A program made the position numbers and the translations under genes. A DNA stretch of 64,000 bases, taken from Agapanthus africanus (taxonomy: Eukaryota; Streptophyta; Magnoliopsida; Asparagales; Amaryllidaceae). The DNA lies in assembly GCA_030015575.1 (NCBI GenBank), contig CM057338.1, positions 831,784,353-831,848,352 of the forward strand, in the 5' to 3' direction. A model generated the notes under the pieces. It made no database searches and had not been told where the DNA came from. It was given only the letters and a program-made list of their open reading frames with translations. Numbering within the stretch: position 1 is the stretch's first letter; each line of letters starts with the position of its first letter. This document shows, piece by piece, positions 55,701 to 64,000 of the stretch.

Positions 55701-55978
55701 TCAGGCGGTAATCCTGGTAATTCAGCAGGAAACACGTCCGGAAATTCTCGCACTATCGGAACCTGGTCCAACGGGACTTCAGCGGCTCCTACGTCCTGAA
55801 CAAATGCTAAGAACCCTCGACAACCCTTCTTCAAGAGCTGTCCCGCAGAAAGAGCAGAAATCATGTTGGCAGGAGTTACACTACAGTCTCCCTGCACAAC
55901 AAAAATCGGTTCACCTGGAAAACAGAATCTGCCGCTTTCCCCTGACAATCTACATAAGCATGACAAGCGGCCAAGCAA
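55673..55978 (-). pseudogene. pol: Element I protease-RT linker, out of frame with its neighbours
   Basis: Encodes FCFPGEPIFVVQGDC, an ISALSAGQLLKKGCRGFLA segment, [27 protein letters not shown] and a short unrelated end. PIVREFPDVFPAELPGLPP is the conserved lead-in to gypsy reverse transcriptase. It overlaps the protease frame by about 100 bp in a different frame, showing a further frameshift. Confidence 0.85.
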
Positions 55979-56661
55979 TCCATACCAAGAAGTATATCAA
56001 AATATAGCATATCCAGGAGAATCAAATCAACTAATGAATCCCTATCCCCAATACGTACTGAACAATACCTGAGTATGTGTCGAGCTACAGAAGAATCTCC
56101 TACCGGAGTAATCACAACTAACGGTGACTCTAGCAACGACGACTCTCTCCCCAGAGAAAGTGCAAAGTGTGAAGATACGTAAGAATGCGTAGAACCGGGA
56201 TCAAATAAAATATGTGCATCTAAAGAATATACTGCAAGAGTACCTGTCACAACTGCATTGGATGCCTGGGCATCCTGTGGAGTCAGTGCAAAAACCCATG
56301 CCTGGCCCCTACCCGCATCCTGTCGTCCTCTCCCTCGATCTCCTCGACCTCTGAAAGCTTCCAGCAAAGCCTCGACCTCGTGGTGCAACAGCCTGGCGCA
56401 TAGTGCCAACTGGGGGAGGAAGTAGGGACATCGAAGTAGAAGGTGGAGGGGGTAAAGCAGCCTGTGGAAAAACAGTCCCTCCCTGGGGTGTACAATCCCT
56501 TGCGAAATGCCCTGGAAGTCCGCAACTAAAAGATATAGACGGGGGCCTCTGATCATCGGGGTATGAACTGAACATCTGGCCCTGGGTCCAACCTCTCCTA
56601 AAACTGTGGCCTGGAAAGCGTCTGCCTCTACCTCTGCCAAACTGCCTAGTAACTGACCCAA
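55876..56661 (-). pseudogene. Element I aspartic protease region
   Basis: The C-terminal half holds the retropepsin fold: SNAVVTGTLAVYSLDAHILF, then DPGSTHSYVS where DSGATHSFVS-like sequence is usual, and ILLGMDCLAACHAYVDC near the end. The catalytic aspartate remains, but the following residue is proline instead of serine or threonine, which should abolish or weaken activity. The N-terminal part of the frame is out of phase with gag and is probably not real. Confidence 0.85.
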
Positions 56662-57508
56662 TAGGTCTTGTCCTCTTTAGCTCCGGAACAATCACTGCCT
56701 CGCTCAGACGCTCTTCCACTCGCATAGCTGCGTCCATGGCTTGAGCATAAGTATCGAAGTGCTGGGAGCCTATAGCAAGAAATAGCTGGGTATCCAGGCT
56801 CCTCACAAATCTCTTCACCCGGTGCTCCTCCGTGGGAACTAAGTACGGAGCATAGCACGACAACTGGGTGAACTGTAAATCATACTCTGCCACCGACACA
56901 CTAGCAGTCTTTTGCAACGCTTCAAAACTGCTGGCTCTAGCGTCCCTCATGCTCTGTGGAAGAAATCTGGAAAGGAAGACCTCAGAAAACTCCGCCCATG
57001 TCATCGGAGGAAGACCCGCAGCTCGCCCTCTCTCCATCGACGCACACCAAATCTGTGCAAGCCCCTCTAATAGGAAACTGGTCAGCTCCACTGATCTCAC
57101 ATCAGAACATCGCAATGACTTGCCAATCCTGGCCATCCTATCAAGAAAGGACTGAGGATCCTTTGCTGCATCGGTCCCGGTAAACACCGGAGGTCTCAAC
57201 CTCATGAACTCTGGAAGAGATACCTCCATCACTCTCGGTTCTGCCAGTGCGACAGTCTGCATAGGCTGTTCATTGGGTTCTACCATCGTCGGTGTTTGAT
57301 CATGCCTCTGAACACGGGTGTCCTCTGCCAACTGTCCTACCACATGTTTTAGGCCCAACATGCCCTCCTCTATCCTAGTCGGTCTGTCCAGAGAAGAAGG
57401 ATCAACATGCTCATTCACCGCCGAAATGTCCGGTGCGTCAGTCGTAGTCATAGAAGGATTTGCCCTAATTGCGTCCTTGGATGCTGCACGCTTAGCTCCC
57501 GTATCCAT
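56309..57508 (-). CDS. gag: Element I gag (399 codons)
   Basis: Starts MDTGAKRAASKDA at 57508, 260 nt downstream of the primer site. The Ty3-type gag domain spans about residues 105-265: RPPVFTGTDAAKDPQSFLD, FLLEGLAQIWCASMERG, WAEFSEVFLSRFLPQ, VSVAEYDLQFTQL and VKRFVRSL. An RGRGRR patch is at 291-297. The nucleocapsid knuckle CGLPGHFARDC is at 329-339, but its first cysteine is replaced by serine (S326). The frame is open throughout and the length is close to that of typical Tekay gag, except that it runs past the knuckle into a frame that should join protease; the join is shifted. Confidence 0.88.
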   Translation of the reverse strand: MDTGAKRAASKDAIRANPSMTTTDAPDISAVNEHVDPSSLDRPTRIEEGMLGLKHVVGQLAEDTRVQRHDQTPTMVEPNEQPMQTVALAEPRVMEVSLPEFMRLRPPVFTGTDAAKDPQSFLDRMARIGKSLRCSDVRSVELTSFLLEGLAQIWCASMERGRAAGLPPMTWAEFSEVFLSRFLPQSMRDARASSFEALQKTASVSVAEYDLQFTQLSCYAPYLVPTEEHRVKRFVRSLDTQLFLAIGSQHFDTYAQAMDAAMRVEERLSEAVIVPELKRTRPIGSVTRQFGRGRGRRFPGHSFRRGWTQGQMFSSYPDDQRPPSISFSCGLPGHFARDCTPQGGTVFPQAALPPPPSTSMSLLPPPVGTMRQAVAPRGRGFAGSFQRSRRSRERTTGCG

Positions 57509-57767
57509 AGCAACTGGAACAGAAAACGAGAGTTGATAAGGCGTACGAATATGAGCAACAATAAAAAGAAGTTAAAGGAAGGATTAAATAAGATATATCC
57601 TAAGGTTACTTAGGCTGAGTATCATAGCGTATATATACCGTGGAACATATGTATGATACTCTACTCATCCTAAATCACCTACTCCATCAACCATAGGTCA
57701 TCCTACGTAATGAAACTTAAGTCTACTTACTCCAAATCTCTACTCGGTTCTGTAAGGTTAATCCTAA

Positions 57768-57779
57768 GCTCTGATACCA
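57768..57779 (-). other. Primer-binding site of element I
   Basis: The minus strand reads TGGTATCAGAGC four bases after the 5' LTR end GATCGTGACA. It is an initiator-Met type site. Confidence 0.92.
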
Positions 57780-57783
57780 ACTT

Positions 57784-59167
57784 TGTCACGATCCAAAGTT
57801 TGGATGTGACCGGCACTTAGATTATATGATATCTAAAAATATCGAAACAATCTGAGTAAGCCAAAACAAGATCAAAACCCTTTTTGCGGAAATTTAGAAA
57901 TTTTCAGTATTTAAGTACTAAGAATGAAGTAGTATGCCGAAATGTTTAAAAAAAAAGAAATGTAACAACTGATCAACAGTGCCTATCTTTTTAATTATTA
58001 ATAGAAATCCAATTTAAGTTGTGCGATTAAATTGCATCCCTAGTTGGGAGCAAACAATGCCAAACGGCGGAAATCCATAAGCAATAATAGTACAGCACTC
58101 AAGGTGAAGAATTTCATGCAAAATTTAAGAAAAACATAGTTAACGTAACTAACGATATCACTCAGTCTAAATAATATACAACATGTTTTGTTCTAAGTCA
58201 ATATACATGGTCTGATGGAGTAACACTTGATCCAAAATACACATATCCAAAATAGAAGGTTACTACATATGTAACCCACCTAGAAAAAAGAGCGGTAACA
58301 GCCAACGAATGGATCTGCACTGCTCCTATGCGTCCACACGACTCCTGCAAGGAGCTATGGCACAACGGAGTGAGTTGCCAACTCAGTGAATAAAACTAAT
58401 ATATATCGACTGATAATGTAAGTATGACAAACTAGATCTAACATCAAAATGATGAATATAATGCATGATAATATGTGGAAACATGACCATATACTACTAA
58501 GTTTATAAATAAAACTGAAATCTCATTAATTATTTCCAAACAAGGTCCATCCTTTTTCCGTGTCCAACATCGACACAAATCTTCTGTTTTCATCAGGCAT
58601 CGTTCTCCGAATGATCCTGTCATCCAATAACACCGATCGGTATCACCTAGATATCCGCCGTGTTCATAACTGTTTCCGGTATCGAGTATCCTCGCTAGGC
58701 TCCCCGCCTCAAATGCGGCTTTCCTGCCCCTCGGTCTCGACCGGGTCCACCATGAATCCGACTGTATAGCTCCCCCACTCAGTCTGGATAACATGAAAAT
58801 CCGTGACCGTATAGCTCCCCCACTCGGTCCGGAATAAAATCAAATCATAAAAACAATATCTCATGGTGGACATCTCATATCAACATGAAAATCACTGAAT
58901 CTACTCAATAGTATATAAAAACTCAAATCTATAAATCCTCAATAATCCAATGCATCTTATATCGAAATACTAACACTTGAATATGAAATATGATATCATT
59001 TGTGCAAAGTAATTACCATTTTTGATGCTAAAGGCGTAATAGGAATTGTATTTAACATAACAAATACTAAGTGTTTAGGTGACATGTTAATATCGACGAG
59101 GTGTAGTGTAACATGTAGGTACGTGCATGTGCAGCATGACTCGTCGATAATTGTGCAGTGTTCTAAC

Positions 59168-59232
<65 letters not shown>

Positions 59233-60657
59233 CAACATTTATATGCAAAGGCATTTTTATTTAAACTTAACTATGGGCGTATCACGCCATCCATACAAAA
59301 TACCCCGGTAGATGTTTAGTCTACTCACTGGAATATGTCGTATACTACTCAGAAATCACCAATCCCTTTCCTTTCCTTGCGGCCTCCGAAGTTCCCGTAC
59401 TCAAATCTAACATTGAAATTAACTTGTATAAGAAGCGGCTACATTCCGATATAGTGAAAACACAAAATACAAGTTTTTACGTATTAGCTGTACTAAGTAT
59501 GACTATTGCAACTATCTAACACTTATACTAACTGAATTTTAACCGATCGCTGTTCGTAACAGAAAACTGAAAACACGTTACGAAACACCCGTGTCGTATT
59601 TTAGAATTTTGATCCCTTTTCAGATATTAGCTTCCAGATTTCCCATACTGAAAATTTAACTTAAATAAACAATACCAAACATCCTAATTTATATACATGG
59701 ACCTACCCTAAAAACCACAAAAGCCAATTCCCCAAGAAATCCGGCGAGATCGGATTTTTCCTTCTTGTCGCCGGCCAAAATCCGAGCACCGGGGTTCTTC
59801 TTCCTATGGTTTATTCTATGTCCAGTTTATAAGATGATGTAATTGTTTGGTTACTTTAGTTATCATCTAAACTATAGCAGATTAACACAGAGCTAAATTT
59901 TGCCTAAAATACGATATTACCGATATTCGATTTCTAAAATAAAATAGTTACAGAATTAAAATCCTACAGTGTTTAAAGGTTATATCGACAGAGGATTTCT
60001 GGAAGATCTTCCTCCAAGATGCATAAGCTCCTAGTTCCTAGCTTGAGGGTGAGGAAAATTCTTAGCACTTAGCTCTCCCCTCTTCTCTTTTCTTTTTGTG
60101 TGTTCTATGTTTTTCCTTTTTCTTTTCTATTTTTCCGATCTAAATTTTGTTTTAAGACTGAACAACTTTGTATAGGATAAGGGAAATGAGCTATGAGATG
60201 TAGGAGGAGATGTCACCAAAAAGGAGGTGGTAGTTCCATGCAAATAGGTGGTGTAGCAAGGAAAAAGGTGGGGTTTTCATGCAAAGGGTGAGGTGTGTGC
60301 ATGGGGTGTATGTGCAAGAAGGAGGTGTCTTCATGATTTTATGATACACCAAGGGTTTAAATTAACCTTAACCAATTCCTACCCCCTTTTGCATAACAAC
60401 CCCTTAAACAATTCTAATTTGCATAAAAAAACTAACCTTTTCACATAACCCCTCATATTATATCATATTACACATGAAGCTAATTTTTTTACTAAAACCC
60501 TTGAAATTCATTAATGTTACAAACTTAAATTTCAATTTAATTAATTTTACACTACTTATGAAAGTGTCCTATTTTTGTTTTACTAACTTTTTAAATTAAC
60601 ATTTTATTATTTAATTAATTAAATTAATTTATTATCTAATATTTTCAAAATTTTACA
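57784..60657 (-). repeat. 5' LTR of element I
   Basis: TGTCACGATCC to ATTTTACA on the plus strand. It is the partner of 49931-52806, with an AT microsatellite at 59170-59229 about 8 bp longer than its partner's. Host E pol resumes after CACAT. Confidence 0.93.
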
Positions 60658-60662
60658 CACAT

Positions 60663-62615
60663 GATCTCATTTCATATCAGGTTAGAGATAAACTGGATCT
60701 CAAAACCTTGAAGTGTAGATTCAAGTTATTCTGAAAAATCTAAGTGAAATAGATTATTCCACGAAGAAAAAGGGGTCATTGAAAATAGAGATGCTGGTTT
60801 TTTTATAAAATTTATAGGAAAGAGAACAAGTTCAAGAGGATGTAGCACATCTACTAGACTTAGATAATGTTTCCAAAGATGACCTGGATATAGTGGATGA
60901 AGTTAGTTATCCGATTATGTAAGATGAACTTTTAAATAAGAATATACCTATGGAAAATCAACCAGCTGAACCTGTGCAACCTGCAAATGTTAGTGGCAAC
61001 AAAAGACCTAGAACAACACCTGCATGGATGGATGACTACCATCTATATTCATGTGAACCATCTTATTTCTCGATAGATATTGATATGGATGAGCAAGATG
61101 ATCCTCTGAATTATGAGGATGCGATGAACACACATAAATTAGATTAATAGCTGAAAGCAGTGGAAAATGAGCTTGACTCAATAGAGAGAAACAAAGTATT
61201 GAAGCTATGTGACTTATCAGAAGATAGGAAGTCCATATGATGCAAATGGGCATTGAAGAAGAAATATCGAGCTAATGAGTTTGTTGATACATTTAAGGCC
61301 TTATTAGTTGCTAAAAGATTTACTTAAAAGGCAGGTATAAATTATCATAAGACTTACATTCCGGTTGCTAAGTATGCATCTATTAGAATAATCTTAGCGA
61401 TTGTTGCATATCTTGACTTGGAACTTTTCGAAATGGATGTCGAGACTGCTTTTCTCAACGGAGAGTTGAAGGAAGTAATATATAAGAGACAACCTGAGGG
61501 ATTTCAGGTTGAAGGAAAGGATAATAAGGTATGTAAATTGAAAAAGTCTCTATATGGTTTAAAACAATCATCTATACAATGGTATCTCAAATTTCACAAT
61601 ACTGTTATCCAACTTGGTTTCGTTGCGAAAAAATTGGATAACTGTGTGTATGTCTTGAAGAGTAGGAGCAATTTTTCAATATTATCCTTGTATGTGGATG
61701 ATATTTTGCTTGCTGGAAATGACATAGAAGTGTTGAATAAGATCAAATAACCACTTAGTAGTGAATTTGAGATGAAGGACATGGGAGATGCATCCTATGT
61801 TCTTGGTATACATATCCTTAAGGATAGAAAGTCTAGAATGTTAAGTTTGAACCAAGAAAGGTATTTGCACACAATGCTTAGAAGATTTAAGATGCAGACT
61901 TGCAATCAGGCACATACACCATTGGTTATGGGAAAGCGGCTGTGTAAAGAACAATGTCTTGGAGAAGGACATAAACCGCTTAATGTCCCATATGCTCAAG
62001 TTATTGCTAGCTTTATTTATGCAATGATGTGTATTATATTATACTTGGTGTATCCGGTGAGTCTAGTTAGTAGATACCAAAGTAATCCTGGTCCAGCACA
62101 TTGGGAAGCTGTTAAGAAAATTTTAAAGTATCTAAAAGGTACCGTGCACCATAAGTTGGTTTATCAAGCAAACTCACTTGAGGTTGTTAGTTACTCCGAT
62201 ACTGATTTTGGAGGAGACAAAGATAACGGGAAGTCCACTTCGGGACATTTGTTCATATTTGGAGGTGCAGCTGTTTTTTGGGGTAGTAGGAAACAAGGGT
62301 GTGTAGAAAGGTACACACAAGAAACTGGGTACATGTAGTATGGTTACTACTCACGCAGTCTGGACTAGACAGTTCCTAGAGGAGTTGGATCTCAATTTGG
62401 TGGATGTACTAATTGAGATTTACTGTGATAATAAAGTAGCCATCAGCTTGATTCACAGTGGTGCAAATAATTCGAAAAGAAGACATATTAAAGTACAATA
62501 TCACTATATTCATGATATAGTAGAGAAAGAGGAAGTCAAGATGATTTATATTCTTATTAGTGACATGATTGCTGACCCCTTGACGAAAGACATTTCAGCA
62601 GAAATATTCATCTAA
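60663..62615 (+). pseudogene. Element E copia reverse transcriptase and RNase H
   Basis: Resumes E pol after I with SYQVRDKLDLKTLKCRF, a linker with PRTTPAWMDDY, then reverse transcriptase: CKWALKKKYRANE, ALLVAKRFT, DVETAFLNGELKE, KLKKSLYGLKQS and an intact LYVDDILLAGND. The connection reads MKDMGDASYVLGIHILKDR, and RNase H follows with YSDTDFGGD and KSTSG; the segment TQETGYM stands where a TEAEY-like motif is usual. After a stop the frame from 62340 gives YCDNKVAISL, RRHIKVQYHYI and DMIADPLTKDI. Stops include those after HKLD, KSI, FT, NKIK and GYM. This is a recently active copia, now broken. Confidence 0.9.
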
Positions 62616-62813
62616 CAGGTTGGTTTAATGGGATTTAGAAATGTCTAAGTCGAATAACGAAAGGAGAAAACCATGGATAATGGTTGTACTCGGTTTTCAC
62701 GAAGAGTGAAAAGTGCACATTTCTCACAGATAGTGGGAGTATGTATAATTACATTTTGAGATACATCTCACAAATAGTGGGAGTGTGCTCGAAAAGTATT
62801 TGGTCATTTTAGC

Positions 62814-62824
62814 TAAGTGGGAGA
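62814..62824 (+). other. Polypurine tract of element E
   Basis: TAAGTGGGAGA directly before the LTR start TGTAAGTG. Two further AGTGGGAGTGT-like tracts occur 40-90 bp upstream. Confidence 0.85.
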
Positions 62825-63120
62825 TGTAAGTGAATGTGGCCTTATGGCCCAATACTTTAAAGTTGACCCATTTTTCAGAAAGAAACGCACCGCGTTCGTT
62901 GGGATTCTTCATTAACGAGCACGTCAAGCACGAAGATCGCATAGATAGAGGGATCGTGGGTTTTGATCTCGTAGAGAAAAATCTAAGCAGTTTTGGGGGT
63001 GTAGGGCAGAGGAAGGGGCTTATATATGGCAAGGAGATCATCTCCTCTGTGTATCGATCAATCATCGTCATCCTCTTCACCGAAGCCCCCAAATCCAAAA
63101 CGAAATCCCATTTTACTTCA
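62825..63120 (+). repeat. 3' LTR of element E (296 bp)
   Basis: TGTAAGTGAATGTGGCC to CATTTTACTTCA. It is the uninterrupted reference for the split 5' LTR. A TATATATG box is at 63021-63028. Confidence 0.9.
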
Positions 63121-63250
63121 TTTCCCTAGTGTGATTCTTAGGAGCGATCAAGTTTATTTCCCATTTACCACCTCCGTTACAATCCATCTCCTTATTTCAT
63201 CTTTCTTCGCCGTTCCAGCATCAGTTTGGTATCATAGCTCTTGGTGAATC
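63121..63250 (+). other. Short host remnant with an orphan primer-site-like motif
   Basis: 130 bp between element E and the D LTR. It ends CAGCATCAGT, then TTGGTATCATAGCTC, resembling an LTR end followed by an initiator-Met primer site with one change. It may be the leftover 5' end of yet another copia element. Confidence 0.4.
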
Positions 63251-64000
63251 TATAGAATGTTTTTCGCCACCCTATTTAGATAGGAATACGTACGCTTGTC
63301 AGGTATTATACAGATTTTTCCTGCCTAAGATAGGCTGGGGTTTATTGATTTTGGAGATCCTAATCTCCGGCAGCCACGGTTAAAAACGCCGTTAATTACT
63401 AATCATTTCGAAACGAGCGAATCTTTGATTAACGGGTCGTGCGGATCATGCGAACTCGATGTAGGACATGGGTGTGTTTGAAAATTGAATACAAAACGGG
63501 TTCTTCTCATTTTTATTTTGTTTATTCATTCATGTTTTATTTTCATTTTTTATTATTCTTTAGCTTTATATTTTAGGAACAAGATTGTTTTAATAATAAT
63601 TATATTTGATAACAAGAATCTAGCGTTCACAACCTTCCAATTTTATTTTATTAAAAAAAGATTTTTTTATATAGAGGGGACCTTCTCCTTTTGGGGAAGG
63701 TCCGTGAGCATTTTGGTGGTGGGGGTGGGGGGTCCCTACCTTTTTGGAAAAAGGCCTCCATATGCTCGGGGCCCCTCCGTTTTAGGAAGCAAGTCCCTGA
63801 AATTTCGGGGACCTGCCTCCCCTTTGGGAAGGGTCCCCGAAGGTTCGGGACCCTCTAGAGGTCTCCGAAACATTTCTTTGGCGGGGACCTCTCCGCTTAT
63901 TGGAGGTCCTCGACGGGGTATTCCCCTTTGGGGGTATCCAAGACGGCTTCCATTTATTTTATTGTTATTATTTTTTTAATCTTTTTATTATTTTTTTATT
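63251..64000 (-). repeat. Family D LTR, 3' part, truncated by the window edge
   Basis: The minus strand aligns with the last part of the solo D LTR (31600-31849). Shared segments include GACGAAAAACA/GGCGAAAAACA, the CCCCAGCCTA...AGGC stretch, GGCTGCCG/GGCTGCCGGAGAT and GAGTTCGCATGA-like words. The rest runs beyond the window, so it is unknown whether this is solo or part of a full element. Confidence 0.8.
63668..63955. other. Cluster of short hairpins in the D LTR
   Basis: Consecutive stem-loops: GGACCTTCTCC/GGGGAAGGTCC; GTCCCTGAAA/TTTCGGGGAC; GGTCCCCGAA/TTCGGGACC; CCTCTAGAGG; GGACCTC/GAGGTCC; and TATTCCCC/GGGGGTA. They fill nearly the whole interval. The sequence is unrelated to the GCGCC array at the matching place in the solo D LTR. 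Confidence 0.8.

Larger units (their letters stand above)
49931..60657 (-). mobile_element. Element I: Tekay/Del-type chromovirus (10.7 kb)
   Basis: A complete minus-strand Ty3/gypsy element inserted in E pol. The LTRs are 57784-60657 (5') and 49931-52806 (3'), 2874 and 2876 bp. The primer site is the initiator-Met type at 57768-57779, and a polypurine tract lies next to 52806. Gag, protease, reverse transcriptase, RNase H, integrase and a C-terminal chromodomain occur in that order. The duplication is CACTT (49926-49930) versus CACAT (60658-60662). Pol has several stops, a frameshift and altered catalytic residues, so it is full length but defective. Confidence 0.93.
44181..63120 (+). mobile_element. 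Element E: copia retrotransposon with two nested insertions
   Basis: LTRs are at 44181-46810 (5', split by solo LTR H) and 62825-63120 (3', 296 bp). The primer site is at 46811, a gag pseudogene at 47939, protease-integrase up to 49925, then the 10.7-kb chromovirus I, and reverse transcriptase plus RNase H at 60663-62615. The candidate duplication is GTTCC (44176-44180) versus TTTCC (63121-63125). Pol keeps YVDD but has scattered stops, so the element is inactive. Confidence 0.9.

Noticed and set aside
55876..56100. Plus-strand frames overlapping I pol (for example 55681-56072)
   Set aside because: They are antisense to conserved protease and reverse transcriptase motifs.

Overview
This window is repeat-dense nuclear DNA of a flowering plant. 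No single-copy host gene, tRNA or rRNA gene was recognised. Almost everything is LTR retrotransposons inserted into one another. The plant assignment rests on Ty1/copia pol fragments with an initiator-Met tRNA primer site, a Ty3/gypsy chromovirus with a C-terminal chromodomain (Tekay/Del type), a Tat-like gag with C-x2-H-x4-H-x4-C knuckles, and terminal ends and 5-bp target duplications typical of plant elements. The species cannot be named from sequence alone.

Layout, with element letters used throughout. (1) 1-24161: copia element B (plus strand) holds two insertions in its reverse transcriptase region. One is element A (minus strand; 1-7313, running off the left edge), whose LTR is of B's own family. 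The other is element C (minus strand; 8022-21270, target duplication CCTGG). B ends with its 3' LTR at 22193-24161. B itself sits in an LTR of a third family, D, of which 24162-24822 is visible. (2) 24823-27639: AT-rich DNA with one fold-back element. (3) 27645-42803: copia element F (target duplication ATTTC). Inside it are a solo LTR of family D (30276-31849, ATAAC duplication) and element G (34584-41027), a large minus-strand chromovirus-like non-autonomous element. (4) 42804-44180: AT-rich spacer. (5) 44181-63120: copia element E. Its 5' LTR is split by a solo chromovirus-like LTR H (44424-46753), and its pol is split by I (49931-60657), a full-length but mutated Tekay-type chromovirus. 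(6) 63251-64000: another family D LTR (minus strand), cut by the window edge.

The coding content is retrotransposon gag and pol. Only C gag (997 codons) and I gag (399 codons) are long uninterrupted frames; the rest is broken by stops and frameshifts. C has gag but no protease, reverse transcriptase or integrase, so it would depend on proteins supplied by another element (a gag-only, TR-GAG-like, Tat-type element).

The most unusual signal is in C. Its LTRs and its gag-free internal region are packed with short hairpins arranged in paralogous sets. Within a set the loop is constant, but the stem sequence differs between copies while both arms stay complementary. Examples are three blocks of five hairpins (11253-11424, 13611-13782, 13960-14131) and three 49-bp repeats with the identical loop GTATTTGA and stems TCGCC/GGCGA, TCTCC/GGAGA and CCTCC/GGAGG. 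This is compensatory change visible within one element. Family D LTRs also carry hairpin clusters, at about the same distance from the LTR end but with unrelated sequences. All alignments were made by eye; no divergence, expression or database figure was computed.
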